A stretch of DNA of 64,000 nt, from the NCBI RefSeq assembly GCF_001612945.1, contig NZ_BDBK01000008.1, positions 372,001 through 436,000 of the forward strand, in the 5' to 3' direction. Positions 42,205 to 50,951 of this stretch are shown here, in pieces (position 1 is the stretch's first letter; each line of letters opens with the position of its first letter). Source of the stretch: Nocardia inohanensis NBRC 100128 (lineage in GTDB: Bacteria; Actinomycetota; Actinomycetes; Mycobacteriales; Mycobacteriaceae). The notes beneath the pieces were generated by a model. It did not search any database. It had not been told where the DNA came from and saw nothing but the letters and a program-made list of their open reading frames with translations. The position numbers and the translations under genes were made by a program.

Positions 42205-43515
42205 TCACGCTGCGGCGGCGGCAAATCCGGTTCGCAGATCGGCGAGGATGTCCTCGATGCCCTCGATTCCGACGGCGAGGCGGACCAAGCCCGGCGTGAC
42301 GCCCGCGGCGAGCTGTTCTTCGGGGGTGAGCTGGGAATGGGTGGTGGAGGCGGGGTGGATCACCAGGGAGCGCACGTCGCCGATATTCGCGACGTGGCTG
42401 TGCAGGGTCAGGGCCTCGACGAAGCGTTTGCCCGCGTCCACTCCCCCGGCCAGTTCGAAGCCGATGATGGCGCCGACGCCCTTGGGTGCCAGTTGTTTTC
42501 CGCGCTCGTACCACGGCGACGACGGCAGCCCCGCGTAGGAGACGGTGGTGACCTGCGGTTGTTCGGTGAGGAATTCGGCGACCGTGCGGGCGTTGGCGAC
42601 GTGACGTTCGAGGCGCAGGCTGAGGGTTTCCAGGCCCTGGCTGATGAGGAAGGCGTTGAACGGCGAGATCGCCGAGCCGAGATCGCGCAGCAGTTGCACG
42701 CGGGCTTTGAGGGCGTAGGCGGGCGCGCCGAGGTCGGCGTAGACGACGCCGTGGTAGCTCGGGTCGGGTTCGGTGAACCCGGGGAATCGTCCACTGCGCC
42801 AATCGAAGGTGCCGCCGTCGACGATCACGCCGGCGATGGCGGCGCCGTGCCCGCCCAGGTATTTCGTCGCCGAATGCACGACGATGTCGGCGCCGTGGGC
42901 GAAGGGCTGGATGAGGTAGGGGGTGGCCACGGTGTTGTCGACGATCAGCGGGATGCCGGACCCGTGCGCAATTGCCGCGATGCCCGGGATGTCGAGGACA
43001 TGGTTCTGGGGGTTGGAGACCGTTTCGCCGTAGAAGGCCTTGGTGTTGGGGCGGATCGCGGCGCGCCACTGTTCGAGATCGTCAGGATCGTCGACGAAGC
43101 TCACTTCGATGCCGAGCCGCGGCAGGGTGTATCGGAACAGGTTGTAGGTGCCGCCGTAGAGCCGCGGGCTCGACACGATGTGGTCGCCGGCGCCGGCGAT
43201 GTTCAGGATCGCGAAGGTTTCGGCCGCCTGCCCCGAGGACAGCAGCAGCGCGGCCACTCCGCCTTCGAGTGCGGCGATCCGCTGTTCCACCGCGTCCTGG
43301 GTGGGGTTCATGATGCGCGTGTAGATGTTGCCCGGTTCGGCCAGCCCGAACAGTGCTGCCGCGTGTGCGGTATCGCGGAAGGTGTAGGAGGTGGTCTGGT
43401 AGATCGGCAGCGCCCGCGCGTTGGTGGTGCCGTCCGGGGTTTGCCCGACATGAACCTGCTTGGTCTCGAAACTCCAAGTGGCCGTGGGGTCTTCGGGCAC
43501 AGCGGTGTCGGTCAT
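42205..43515 (-). CDS. metY: O-acetylhomoserine sulfhydrylase
   Basis: A PLP enzyme making homocysteine (or cysteine) from O-acetyl-homoserine and sulfide, a direct route to methionine. It is 436 residues, the usual length. Motifs: FETKQVHVGQTPDGTTNARALPIYQTTSY, NIYTRIMNPTQDAVEQRIAALEGG, the PLP-Asp segment VDNTVATPYL, the Schiff-base Lys in VHSATKYLGGHG, and SLVIHPASTTHSQLTPEEQ near the end. No SAM riboswitch is visible upstream; the OsmC gene begins there instead, with a 28-base gap, suggesting co-transcription. Confidence 0.96.
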   Translation of the reverse strand: MTDTAVPEDPTATWSFETKQVHVGQTPDGTTNARALPIYQTTSYTFRDTAHAAALFGLAEPGNIYTRIMNPTQDAVEQRIAALEGGVAALLLSSGQAAETFAILNIAGAGDHIVSSPRLYGGTYNLFRYTLPRLGIEVSFVDDPDDLEQWRAAIRPNTKAFYGETVSNPQNHVLDIPGIAAIAHGSGIPLIVDNTVATPYLIQPFAHGADIVVHSATKYLGGHGAAIAGVIVDGGTFDWRSGRFPGFTEPDPSYHGVVYADLGAPAYALKARVQLLRDLGSAISPFNAFLISQGLETLSLRLERHVANARTVAEFLTEQPQVTTVSYAGLPSSPWYERGKQLAPKGVGAIIGFELAGGVDAGKRFVEALTLHSHVANIGDVRSLVIHPASTTHSQLTPEEQLAAGVTPGLVRLAVGIEGIEDILADLRTGFAAAAA

Positions 43516-43543
43516 CGGGGGCCTTCCATGGGTGAGGGGTGGG

Positions 43544-44059
43544 TCAGTTCGTGACGAGGGTGGTCTCGACCGGAGTGTGGCCGGTGGTGAGGTCGAGGAC
43601 CGGGCAGTGTGCGTCGACGGCGCGCTGCAATTCGGTGTATCGCTGCGCGGTTTCCGGGCCGCTGATTCGCACGGTGACGCGCACGGCTCGGAAGCCGGGG
43701 CGCACCGTGTCGTCGAGGCCGAAGAAGCCGCGGACGTCGAGGTCGCCTTCGGCGTCGATGGCCAGTTCGTCGATGGTCACCCCGAGCCGTTGCGCCCAGA
43801 ATCGGTAGGTGACGACCTGGCAGGAAATCAGGGACGCCAGGTAGACCTCGACCGGATTGGGTGCGGCCCCGGCGCCGCCCAGCGACGGCGGCTCGTCGAC
43901 CCGAATGGTGTACCGGCCTGCCGCGATCGCGCTCCCGACCACTCCCTCCGGGGTGCCGGTGGCCCGGAAGACCACCTGGGCGCGTGCGGGATCTTCCGCG
44001 ACCGCGGCGGCGGTGGCATCGACGATATCGTTGAGCGGCGTACCCAATTCGGTGGTCAT
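43544..44059 (-). CDS. OsmC family protein
   Basis: A 171-residue OsmC/Ohr-fold protein. Two reactive cysteines are in the family positions: LASLISCQVVTYRFWAQRLG and AVDAHCPVLD. The peroxide-binding Arg/Glu contexts are less clear than in Ohr, so this is probably an OsmC/YhfA-type thiol protein. Such proteins reduce organic peroxides or handle sulfur species. Placement 28 bases ahead of metY on the same strand suggests a sulfur-metabolism link. The ATG at 44059 (MTTELGTPLNDIV) is typical. Confidence 0.88.
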   Translation of the reverse strand: MTTELGTPLNDIVDATAAAVAEDPARAQVVFRATGTPEGVVGSAIAAGRYTIRVDEPPSLGGAGAAPNPVEVYLASLISCQVVTYRFWAQRLGVTIDELAIDAEGDLDVRGFFGLDDTVRPGFRAVRVTVRISGPETAQRYTELQRAVDAHCPVLDLTTGHTPVETTLVTN

Positions 44060-44128
44060 ACCCGGTGAAGCTACGATGCGTGGCCCGGTGGAGGCGATGC
44101 TTTGGCTCGTCGTGAGCGCAATCGCGTT

Positions 44129-44554
44129 TCAGGAGCCGTCGTGGTCGCCGACCGCGTCCAGAACCCAGGTGACGCCGAACCGGCCGGTCAGCATTCCATA
44201 CAGCGGTGCCCTTGGCGCGTGCGCCAGTTGTTGTAGGACGGTTGCTCCTTCGGAGAGGCGTTTCCAGTACTGGGTGATCTCCTCCGGTTCCCTGCCGCGG
44301 ACCGAGACGAAGAAGGAGGTGTCGCCCCGACTCCATGGCAGCCGTGCCGGTGCGTCGTAGGCCATCACTCGGAAACCGTTGCTGGACACCACCTGTCCCC
44401 ACATCACCTGGTCGGCTTCGGCTGGGTTTTGCCCCGCGCCCGCCTCTCGGTAGGTGATGACGGCCAGGTCCCCGCCGAAAACGGATCGGTAGAATTGCAA
44501 CGCGGCCCGGGCATCGCCGCGGAAGTTGAGGTGGGTGGTGGTGTCGACGGGCAT
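44129..44554 (-). CDS. PhnB-like VOC family protein
   Basis: A 141-residue VOC protein of the PhnB/3-demethylubiquinone-methyltransferase-like type: TTTHLNFRGDARAALQFYRSVFGGDLAVITYREAG at the N-terminus and GRFGVTWVLDAVGD at the C-terminus. No enzymatic activity is established for this group. The ATG at 44554 gives the canonical start MPVDTTTHLNF. It is divergent from a decayed WYL regulator, a pairing commonly seen between YafY-like regulators and small VOC proteins. Confidence 0.85.
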   Translation of the reverse strand: MPVDTTTHLNFRGDARAALQFYRSVFGGDLAVITYREAGAGQNPAEADQVMWGQVVSSNGFRVMAYDAPARLPWSRGDTSFFVSVRGREPEEITQYWKRLSEGATVLQQLAHAPRAPLYGMLTGRFGVTWVLDAVGDHDGS

Positions 44555-44580
44555 GAGATGCAGGATCCGAGCTTCCCCCA

Positions 44581-44999
44581 CTGCTTTTCGATGATGAGCA
44601 AGCGGTGGCGCTGGCGGTCGCGCTGCGGATCGCCGCCACTGCCGGGGCCGGTATCGAGGAGGGCGCCGCCCGCGCATTGACCACTGTCCGCCAGGTCATG
44701 CCCGCACGGTTGCGTCGCCGCATCGAGGGGAGGTGATCCTGCACGTTCCGGCGGCGACCGTGACGGATTTCGTACCGACGGCAATCGTCGAGGAACTCGG
44801 GCCGGACCGCTGCCGTCTCGTCTCGGGCTCGTGGTCGTGGGTCGCGCTGGCCGCCGCGCTCGGCAGGTTCGACACCGATATGGAGGTCGTCGGCCCGGAT
44901 GAGCTTCGTGCGGCGTGTGAACTTCTGGCCCGCCGCTATTCCGCCGCGGCGGGTGGTGGCGGGTCACGGCAGCGCTTGGCGCAGGGTGCGGATCGGTGA
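44581..44999 (+). pseudogene. Remnant of a WYL/YafY-type transcriptional regulator
   Basis: Two pieces of a YafY/PafC-like regulator survive in different frames. 44581-44736 reads LLFDDEQAVALAVALRIAA... to MPARLRRRIEGR then TGA, matching the linker after the HTH. 44733-44999 reads VILHVPAATVTDFVPTAIVEELGPDRCRLVSG... to LLARRYSAAAG, matching the C-terminal end. The N-terminal HTH is gone and roughly 125 residues of the WYL core are deleted at the junction GGTGA. Not expected to make a working regulator. Its ancestor probably controlled the divergent PhnB-like gene. Confidence 0.82.
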
Positions 45000-45012
45000 G
45001 GTGATTCTGGTG

Positions 45013-45864
45013 TCAACCGGCTAGGGCCGCTGCCGCGGCGGCCAGCAGCATGCCGCGATAGGGGCTGCCGAACAGCACCACGTGCACCAGTAGCGGATGC
45101 AGTTGATGCAGGGGAATCCGTTGCCGCCAGCCTGAACTCAAGGGTGCGGCCTCCTGGTAGGCATCCAGGATCCGGTCGAGATGGGGTGCGCCGAACAGGG
45201 CGAGCATGGCCAGGTCGGTTTCGCGGTGGCCGCCGTGGGCGGCGGGGTCGATCAGGTAGGCGCGGCCTGAGCTCCAGATGACGTTGCCGGACCAGAGGTC
45301 GCCGTGCAGGCGGCTGGGCGGTTCGGGTGGTCCGGCCAGTTCGGTGCTGCGGTTGATGACTTGTTCGATGAGGCGGACTCCGTCGCGGCCGAGGAGTGGG
45401 GCGGCGGCGGGCAGGTAGGGGGCGAGGCGGCGTTCGGCGTACCAGCTCCCCCACTCCCCCGGGCCGGGTGAATTGTCCAGGGGCAGTTCGGCGATGAAGC
45501 CGGGCCAGGGTGCGCCGTAGGTGGCGGGGGCCGAGGTGTGCAGGGCGGCGAGGGAGCGGCCGAGGGTTTCCGCGGCGTCGCAGGTGGCTGGTTGGGTGGT
45601 GAGCCAGGGTAGGACGAGGACGCGGTCGTCGGCGGCGAGGACTTGCGGGACGAGCCGGTTGTCGGCCGCGCCGAGCCAGCGCAGGCCGGCGGTTTCCGCG
45701 CCGAGGACGCCGGGGTTGCCCGCGCCGTCGAGGGCTTTGACGAAGATGGCTGTGCCGCTGCCGGTTTCGGCGCGGTGCAGGGTCCATTCGTGGCGGTGTC
45801 CGAGCTGTTCCAGCCGGGTGATGGTGTCGCCGAGCAGCCCGGCCAGGTGCGCGGTCAGGTCCAT
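45013..45864 (-). CDS. Fructosamine kinase family protein
   Basis: A 283-residue FN3K/APH-fold kinase. It phosphorylates fructosamines on glycated proteins or sugars in characterised relatives. Motifs: the Lys strand GTAIFVKALDG, GETAG-like helix AETAGLRWL, catalytic loop SRLHGDLWSGNVIW (Asp, Asn) and metal-binding LIDPAAHGGHRETDLAML. The C-terminal helices (LHQLHPLLVHVVLFGSPYRG) are typical. It converges with the regulator remnant and lies 46 bases downstream of the XRE regulator in the same direction. Confidence 0.92.
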   Translation of the reverse strand: MDLTAHLAGLLGDTITRLEQLGHRHEWTLHRAETGSGTAIFVKALDGAGNPGVLGAETAGLRWLGAADNRLVPQVLAADDRVLVLPWLTTQPATCDAAETLGRSLAALHTSAPATYGAPWPGFIAELPLDNSPGPGEWGSWYAERRLAPYLPAAAPLLGRDGVRLIEQVINRSTELAGPPEPPSRLHGDLWSGNVIWSSGRAYLIDPAAHGGHRETDLAMLALFGAPHLDRILDAYQEAAPLSSGWRQRIPLHQLHPLLVHVVLFGSPYRGMLLAAAAAALAG

Positions 45865-45910
45865 GACGTCACATTCTGGCCGATGCGGTGCCGGTGCGTC
45901 GTGGTGTCGC

Positions 45911-46702
45911 CTATTCGGCGGGCGGGGTGAGGCGCCGGCGCATGTGGGCGGCGGTGGCGGGGTCGGCGGGGAAGAAGGCTTCGATGGCGAGTTCGGCGAC
46001 GGTGACGTTCATGGGGGTGCCGAAGACGGTGGTGACGCTGATGAAGGCGAGTTCGTGTCCGTCGAGGCGCAGGCGTAGGGGTACGACGGCTTGGTCGGGT
46101 TCGGGGAGGCCGGGGGCTGCTTCGCCGCCGGGGTAGGCGCGCAGTTCCGCGAGCAGGTCGATGAGTTCGGGGGCGCCGCTGACGTCGATCTGGCGTTGTA
46201 GTCGTTCGAAGAGGTGGCCGCGCCATTCGGGCAGGTTGATGATGTTGGGTGCGAGGCCGTCGGGGTGCAGGCTCAGGCGCAGGGCGTTGACGGGTGCGGT
46301 GAGCAGGCGCGGGTCTACGCCGGCGAGGAAGAGGGCGATGCCGGCGTTGGCGTCGACCATGTTCCAGCCGGCGTCGACGGCGAGCGCGGGGTGGGGTTCG
46401 TGTCCGGTGAGGATTTGGCGGATGGCGGTGCGCACGGGTTCCATGGCGGGGGTGTCGAGGGCGGGTTCGGTGTAGACGGGTGCGTATCCGGCGGCGAGCA
46501 GCATGCGGTTGCGTTCGCGCAGTGGGATGTCGAGTTCGTCGGCGAGGTGCAGGATCATCTGCCGGCTGGGGACGGCGCGGCCGGTTTCGATGAAACTGAG
46601 GTGCCGCGTGGAGGTTTCGGCTCGTCCGGCCAGTTCGAGCTGGCTGAGCCGCCGGGTGGTGCGCCAGTGTCGCAGCAGATCTCCGGCCGTCTGTGTAGGC
46701 AT
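45911..46702 (-). CDS. XRE regulator with MmyB-like ligand-binding domain
   Basis: A 263-residue regulator. The N-terminal Cro/C1-type HTH is LLRHWRTTRRLSQLELAGRAETSTRHLSFIETGRAVPSRQMILHLADELDIP. The MmyB-like PAS-type domain covers ~residues 100-260 (HPALAVDAGWNMVDANAGIALFLAGVDP...NIINLPEWRGHLFERLQRQ). Such proteins usually act as local regulators of a divergent gene and may bind a fatty-acid-like ligand. Here the divergent genes are msrB-msrA. A 17-bp palindrome sits in the shared gap. Confidence 0.93.
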   Translation of the reverse strand: MPTQTAGDLLRHWRTTRRLSQLELAGRAETSTRHLSFIETGRAVPSRQMILHLADELDIPLRERNRMLLAAGYAPVYTEPALDTPAMEPVRTAIRQILTGHEPHPALAVDAGWNMVDANAGIALFLAGVDPRLLTAPVNALRLSLHPDGLAPNIINLPEWRGHLFERLQRQIDVSGAPELIDLLAELRAYPGGEAAPGLPEPDQAVVPLRLRLDGHELAFISVTTVFGTPMNVTVAELAIEAFFPADPATAAHMRRRLTPPAE

Positions 46703-46737
46703 GTTCCGATCCTACGAACGGGTGGGTGCGGTGATCC

Positions 46738-46754
46738 ATTACCTGCTGGGTAAT
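46738..46754. promoter_or_regulatory. Palindrome ATTACC-N5-GGTAAT in the XRE/msrB gap
   Basis: A 6-bp perfect inverted repeat with a 5-base spacer, 36 bases from the XRE start and 94 bases from the msrB start. AT content is unusual for this genome. It is a likely operator for the MmyB-type regulator. Confidence 0.6.
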
Positions 46755-46847
46755 AGCGGTGGTGACGAAAGTCTGACGTGGCGGTGGGGTGGGGAACGGA
46801 TCGGGCCGGATGCCGCGTTGTAGGTCGTGTCACCACGAGGAGGTTCC

Positions 46848-47303
46848 ATGGCCAGGGAGTACATCAAGAATCCCGCTGCGGTCGATGCGCTGTCGCCGGA
46901 GCAGTATCACGTCACTCAGGAGAACGGCACCGAGCGGGCGTTCACGGGTGAGTACTGGGACAATCACGAGCCGGGTCTCTATGTGGATGTGGTCTCGGGT
47001 GAGCCGTTGTTCGCTTCGGTGGACAAGTTCGACAGTGGGTCGGGCTGGCCGAGTTTCACGCGTCCGGTCGAGTCGGCGAATGTGGTCGAGAAGCGGGATA
47101 TGAGTCATTTGATGATTCGTACCGAGGTGCGGTCGGCGCATGGCGACAGTCATCTGGGTCATGTCTTCACCGATGGGCCGCGGGCGGCGGGCGGTCTGCG
47201 CTATTGCATCAATTCGGCCGCGTTGCGTTTCGTTCCGCTGGATAGGTTCGACGCGGAAGGCTATTCGGAGTTCAAGGCTCTGTTCACCAAGGAGGAAGTG
47301 TGA
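46848..47303 (+). CDS. msrB: Peptide-methionine (R)-S-oxide reductase
   Basis: Reduces the R-epimer of methionine sulfoxide in proteins. It is 151 residues. The catalytic Cys is in GLRYCINSAALRF, and the substrate Trp/Phe pocket in GSGWPSFTRPV. The zinc CxxC pairs of E. coli MsrB are absent (SGEPLF). The usual resolving Cys of the SGCGWPSF motif is Ser, so recycling must use another Cys or direct thioredoxin/mycothiol-type reduction. The ATG at 46848 is chosen because GAGGAGG lies ~7 bases upstream. Coupled to msrA by GTGA. Confidence 0.95.
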   Translation: MAREYIKNPAAVDALSPEQYHVTQENGTERAFTGEYWDNHEPGLYVDVVSGEPLFASVDKFDSGSGWPSFTRPVESANVVEKRDMSHLMIRTEVRSAHGDSHLGHVFTDGPRAAGGLRYCINSAALRFVPLDRFDAEGYSEFKALFTKEEV

Positions 47304-47815
47304 CCAACACGCGTAAGGCGATTCTGGCGGGCGGCTGTTTCTGGGGTATGCAGGATCTGATCCGCAAGCAGCCGGGTGTGCTGTCGACGCGGGTCGGCTA
47401 CACCGGTGGCCGCAATGATCATCCGACGTACCGCAATCATCCGGGTCATGCCGAGGCGATCGAGATCGAGTACGACCCGGCGGTGACCGATTACCGGGCG
47501 CTGCTGGAGTATTTCTTCCAGATTCACGATCCGACCACCAAGGATCGGCAGGGCAATGATGTCGGCACTTCGTATCGGTCGGCGATTTTCTATACCGATG
47601 ACGAGCAGAAGGCGGTCGCGCTGGACACCATCGCCGATGTGAATGCCTCCGGTCTGTGGCCGGGCACGGTGGTGACCGAGGTGACTCCGGCGAGTGACTT
47701 CTGGGAGGCCGAGCCCGAGCATCAGGATTATCTGGAGCGTTACCCCAACGGCTACACCTGCCATTTCCCGCGGAAGGGCTGGAAGTTGCCGAAGCGGGCG
47801 GCCGCCGGTCAGTGA
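47300..47815 (+). CDS. msrA: Peptide-methionine (S)-S-oxide reductase
   Basis: Reduces the S-epimer of methionine sulfoxide. It is 171 residues. The catalytic motif GGCFWGMQD is near the N-terminus, then TRVGYTGG, PGHAEAIEIEYDP, and FFQIHDPTTKDRQGNDVGTSYRSAIFY. Few further cysteines are present (one near the C-terminus, GYTCHF), so a single resolving Cys is likely. GTG start overlaps the msrB stop. With msrB it forms a complete repair pair, ended by a hairpin. Confidence 0.96.
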   Translation: MTNTRKAILAGGCFWGMQDLIRKQPGVLSTRVGYTGGRNDHPTYRNHPGHAEAIEIEYDPAVTDYRALLEYFFQIHDPTTKDRQGNDVGTSYRSAIFYTDDEQKAVALDTIADVNASGLWPGTVVTEVTPASDFWEAEPEHQDYLERYPNGYTCHFPRKGWKLPKRAAAGQ

Positions 47816-47848
47816 CGGCTGATCCGGGCGGGATGATCGAATAGTCGC

Positions 47849-47876
47849 GGCGCCGCTGGAATTCTCCGGCGGCGCC
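47849..47876 (+). terminator. Terminator hairpin after msrA
   Basis: An 11-bp stem with one G-T wobble (GGCGCCGCTGG / CCGGCGGCGCC) and loop AATTCT, between the convergent msrA and NmrA-like genes. Confidence 0.75.
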
Positions 47877-47892
47877 GTCGTTTTCGTCGCCG

Positions 47893-48759
47893 TCAGTGGC
47901 CGGGGCGGTGAACGGCGTAGTCGGCGAGGGTGATCGGCGGGTGGCCGCCGAGTTCGGCGATGGCGGGGGTGATCTGGTAGAGGCCGGTGCCTTCGCTGAG
48001 CAGGCGGAAGATCTCCCAGAGTTTGGTGAGATGGTCGGCGGCGTGCCGGGAGCCGTAGTAGTCGTGGGCCCAGGCGTGCCAGGCGTCGGGGTCGATGTCG
48101 CGGTAGGTGCGGCCGAGGGTGCGGGCGGCATCGCCGATGGTTCGGACGTCGCCGGTCAGCAGGATCACGGGCTCGGATTTGCGGGCGGGGTCGGCGAGCA
48201 GGGCGGCGGCCACGCGTGCCACGTCGGCGGCGGCGATCAACGGTAGTTCGGTGTGGGCGGGCCCGAGTGGGAGGGTGAGGGTGGTGGGGTCCCCGGTGTC
48301 GGCGATGAGGGCGAGATTTTCGTGGAAGACGGCGGCGCGCAGGTGGATCGCGCCGATGCCGGCCCAGTCCAGGATCTGCTCGGCGACCCAGTGCTGGCGC
48401 ATGCGCGGGGTGAAGGCGTCGGGTCCGGCGGCGAGTTGGGAGACCGCGACGACGCGTTCGAGTCCGGTTTCGCGGGCAGCGACGGCGAACGCGCCCGCGG
48501 CGTCGAGCAATCCGTCGATCACGGGATAGGTGAAGTAGGCGGCGCGCACCCCGTCCAGGGCGGTGCGGGCGTCGGCGAGATCGCGCAGGTCGCCGACGAC
48601 CACTTTCGCCCCGAGGGCCCGCAGCACGGTGGCGCGTTCGTCGTCGGTGTGCACGAGGGCGCGCACTGGTATCCCGCGCCCGAGTAGTTGCGCTGTGAGA
48701 TGCCGCCCGGTCGATCCTTGACGTCCCCCGGCGGCACCGGTGACAAGTACCGGCTCCAT
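47893..48759 (-). CDS. NmrA-like NAD(P)-binding protein
   Basis: A 288-residue atypical short-chain dehydrogenase/NmrA protein. The N-terminal Rossmann motif VLVTGAAGGRQGSTGRHLTAQLL carries the Gly-rich loop; VVVGDLRD and VVAVSQLAAG follow, and there is no Tyr-x3-Lys catalytic pair, so a redox-sensor or NmrA-type regulator role is likelier than dehydrogenase. The ATG at 48759 gives MEPVLVTGAAGG; a longer start at 48798 is weaker. It follows the CocE-like hydrolase gene after 45 bases on the same strand. Confidence 0.85.
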   Translation of the reverse strand: MEPVLVTGAAGGRQGSTGRHLTAQLLGRGIPVRALVHTDDERATVLRALGAKVVVGDLRDLADARTALDGVRAAYFTYPVIDGLLDAAGAFAVAARETGLERVVAVSQLAAGPDAFTPRMRQHWVAEQILDWAGIGAIHLRAAVFHENLALIADTGDPTTLTLPLGPAHTELPLIAAADVARVAAALLADPARKSEPVILLTGDVRTIGDAARTLGRTYRDIDPDAWHAWAHDYYGSRHAADHLTKLWEIFRLLSEGTGLYQITPAIAELGGHPPITLADYAVHRPGH

Positions 48760-48804
48760 CTCCCCACCGTACGGGCTTCCCCGTTGCGGCACAGCCACTT
48801 CGGG

Positions 48805-50751
48805 TCAGGCGGGCCGGTCGGCGGCTTCGGGTGCGAGGGTGGTGGCGAGGAAGGTGAGGTGGCTGGGGTGGCGGGGGTCCAGCAGCAGCGTTTGGTCTTT
48901 GATGGTGCGGGCGACGGCGGGGGTGATGAAGTAGCGCGGCCAGCTGGCGCGGGTGAGGGCGACGCGCAGGCGGTGGCCGGTGCGCAGGACGGCTTCGGTG
49001 GCGGTGATGTCGATGTCGAGTTCGTGGGCCACACCGGGTTTCACGGGCAGGATGCTGTCGGCGGTGAGCGGATGGTCGGGGGTCAGGAGGGCGCCGTCGT
49101 GGTAGCGGCTGGTCTGCTCGTCGATGGCGCGGCGAGTGGATCGCAGTGCCCCGCGGGCGATGACCGAGGAGGTGCCGTCGGGGGCGACGTCGCAGACGGT
49201 GGCCGCCCAGCAGGCGTCGGTCCCGCCGGTGGTGACGCGCAGGTGCAGGTTCAGCGGGCCGGTGAGCAGGGTGTCGGCGTCCAGGGGCGGGCTGGTGAAG
49301 GTGAGGGCGGCGGTTTCGTAGGCGCGGTCGTCGATGGACCAGTCGCGGCCGAGCAGGGTGGGCAGCCCGCACAGGATCCAGCTGGTGGTTTGGGAGGCGA
49401 GGCCGGGGCGCTTGCGGGGCAGCCGGATTCGGCGCGGATGGCGGTCGGGGTGTGCGGTGAGTGAGCCGTCGAGGGCGGCGTGCGGGGCGGCGCCGCTGGT
49501 TTCGTGGGACAGGTACCAGGTGTGGGTGTGGGCGGCGGGGTGGGTGAAGCTGTCGCGGCTGACCCAGCCGCCGCCGATCTGGCGGACGGTGACCGGTCCG
49601 TAGGCGTCGATGCCGTTGTCGATGCCTTTGACCCAGCGGTCGAAGAACGCGCATTGCAGTTCGTCCAGGCGTTGCGGGTGTGCGGTGCTGCCGAAGCCGC
49701 TGCCGGGGCTGATGTGGTAGCCGTCCTCGATGACCAATTGGGCTGCGCCGGGCGGTAATCCGAGCCGTTCGTAGAGGGCGGGCGCGGAGCGGGCGAACAC
49801 GTCGTGCCAGCCGGCGTGGATCCAGGTGGCGGCGGTGAAGTTCTCCAGTTGGGGGCGGCGCCGGCGGGCGTCTTCGTGGTAGTAGTGCTCGCGATGGCGG
49901 TCGTCGAGGATGACGCCGGTGATATCGCCGAGGCGGGTGAACGGGGTGGCGGCACGGTCGCGGAGGTAGCGGGCGGTGGTGCCGGTTTTCAGCAGGCCGG
50001 GGATGGAGGGCAGCCATTTGAGGCCGTTGACGCCGGCGAACCAGGCCAGGCTGAACATGGATTGGATGCCGCCGGTGAGGATCAGGTCGCGGGTGGGGTC
50101 TTCGGAGCCGACCAGGGAGAACACGGCTTTGAGGCCCTCGGGGCGGTGGCCGGCGGTTTGCAGAGCGGTGAGCGCGAGGTAGGAGATGCCGGTCATGGCG
50201 AGATCGCCGTTGCACCAGGGTTGTTGGCGCACCCAGGCCAGTACTTCGAGGTGGTCGCGTTGCTCACGGTCGGACATGATTTCCATGCGGCCGGTGGAGG
50301 TGCCGGTGCCGCGCACGTCGACAGCCAGGTGGACGTAGCCGCGGGAGATGAGGGTGCGGCTGGCGCGGATCGTTTCCAGGGCGCCGCCGCCGAGGGCGCG
50401 CAGCATTTCGCGGCCGCCCGCGCGGCCGTGCGCTGACGGCGGTATCGCGCGATATACCAGCGGTGCGGCCATCGATACGGCGCTGATCAGCGGGTTCGCG
50501 CGGGTCATCAGGGTTTTGTTGTAGGGGGTCAGGGTGATGACGGCCGGTAGCGGGGTGGTGATGGGCGTGCCGGAGCGGTCGGCGGGCCTGGTGATGTCGG
50601 CCGACAGGACGGTGCCGTCGCTCATGCGGATGGCGGTGCCGCGTTCGAGGTGGACTCTCGGGTAGACGGCGGGCCCGATGGGGAAGCGCGTGTCCGGTGG
50701 GAGCGGCAGGCTCTGTCCGGGGGTTGACGAATGCTGTTGCGGTTGCGCCAT
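48805..50751 (-). CDS. CocE/NonD family hydrolase
   Basis: A 648-residue alpha/beta hydrolase of the X-Pro dipeptidyl-peptidase (S15)/cocaine-esterase group. The oxyanion strand is around AVITLTPYNKT. The nucleophile Ser is in LAMTGISYLALTALQTAG, with the acid/His region WIHAGWHDVFA and EDGYHISPGSG. The C-terminal jelly-roll domain covers ~residues 430-640 (LTFTSPPLDADTLLTGPLNLHLRV...). It probably cleaves an ester or amide; substrate unknown. AAAGGAG precedes the ATG. No signal peptide is obvious. Confidence 0.9.
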   Translation of the reverse strand: MAQPQQHSSTPGQSLPLPPDTRFPIGPAVYPRVHLERGTAIRMSDGTVLSADITRPADRSGTPITTPLPAVITLTPYNKTLMTRANPLISAVSMAAPLVYRAIPPSAHGRAGGREMLRALGGGALETIRASRTLISRGYVHLAVDVRGTGTSTGRMEIMSDREQRDHLEVLAWVRQQPWCNGDLAMTGISYLALTALQTAGHRPEGLKAVFSLVGSEDPTRDLILTGGIQSMFSLAWFAGVNGLKWLPSIPGLLKTGTTARYLRDRAATPFTRLGDITGVILDDRHREHYYHEDARRRRPQLENFTAATWIHAGWHDVFARSAPALYERLGLPPGAAQLVIEDGYHISPGSGFGSTAHPQRLDELQCAFFDRWVKGIDNGIDAYGPVTVRQIGGGWVSRDSFTHPAAHTHTWYLSHETSGAAPHAALDGSLTAHPDRHPRRIRLPRKRPGLASQTTSWILCGLPTLLGRDWSIDDRAYETAALTFTSPPLDADTLLTGPLNLHLRVTTGGTDACWAATVCDVAPDGTSSVIARGALRSTRRAIDEQTSRYHDGALLTPDHPLTADSILPVKPGVAHELDIDITATEAVLRTGHRLRVALTRASWPRYFITPAVARTIKDQTLLLDPRHPSHLTFLATTLAPEAADRPA

Positions 50752-50951
50752 GGCCGGCTCCTTTGCCGATGCCGCCCGCCACCTCGCGGACGCGTTGTCT
50801 CAGACAGTAGCGCGTCCGTGGGGTGCGCGTCATCGGTGCAGGGTGCCGAATTCCGGTGCGCGGATAGTGCATTCGACCAAGGTCCGGAAACGTTGCCGGG
50901 CAGAGACTTTCGCGTAATCACGGGAAACCCGGTGCCGGGAGCCGTGCGGGG

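Noticed and set aside
43516..44128. SAM-IV riboswitch sought upstream of metY/osmC
   Set aside because: Gaps are 28 and 69 bases and show no matching conserved core.
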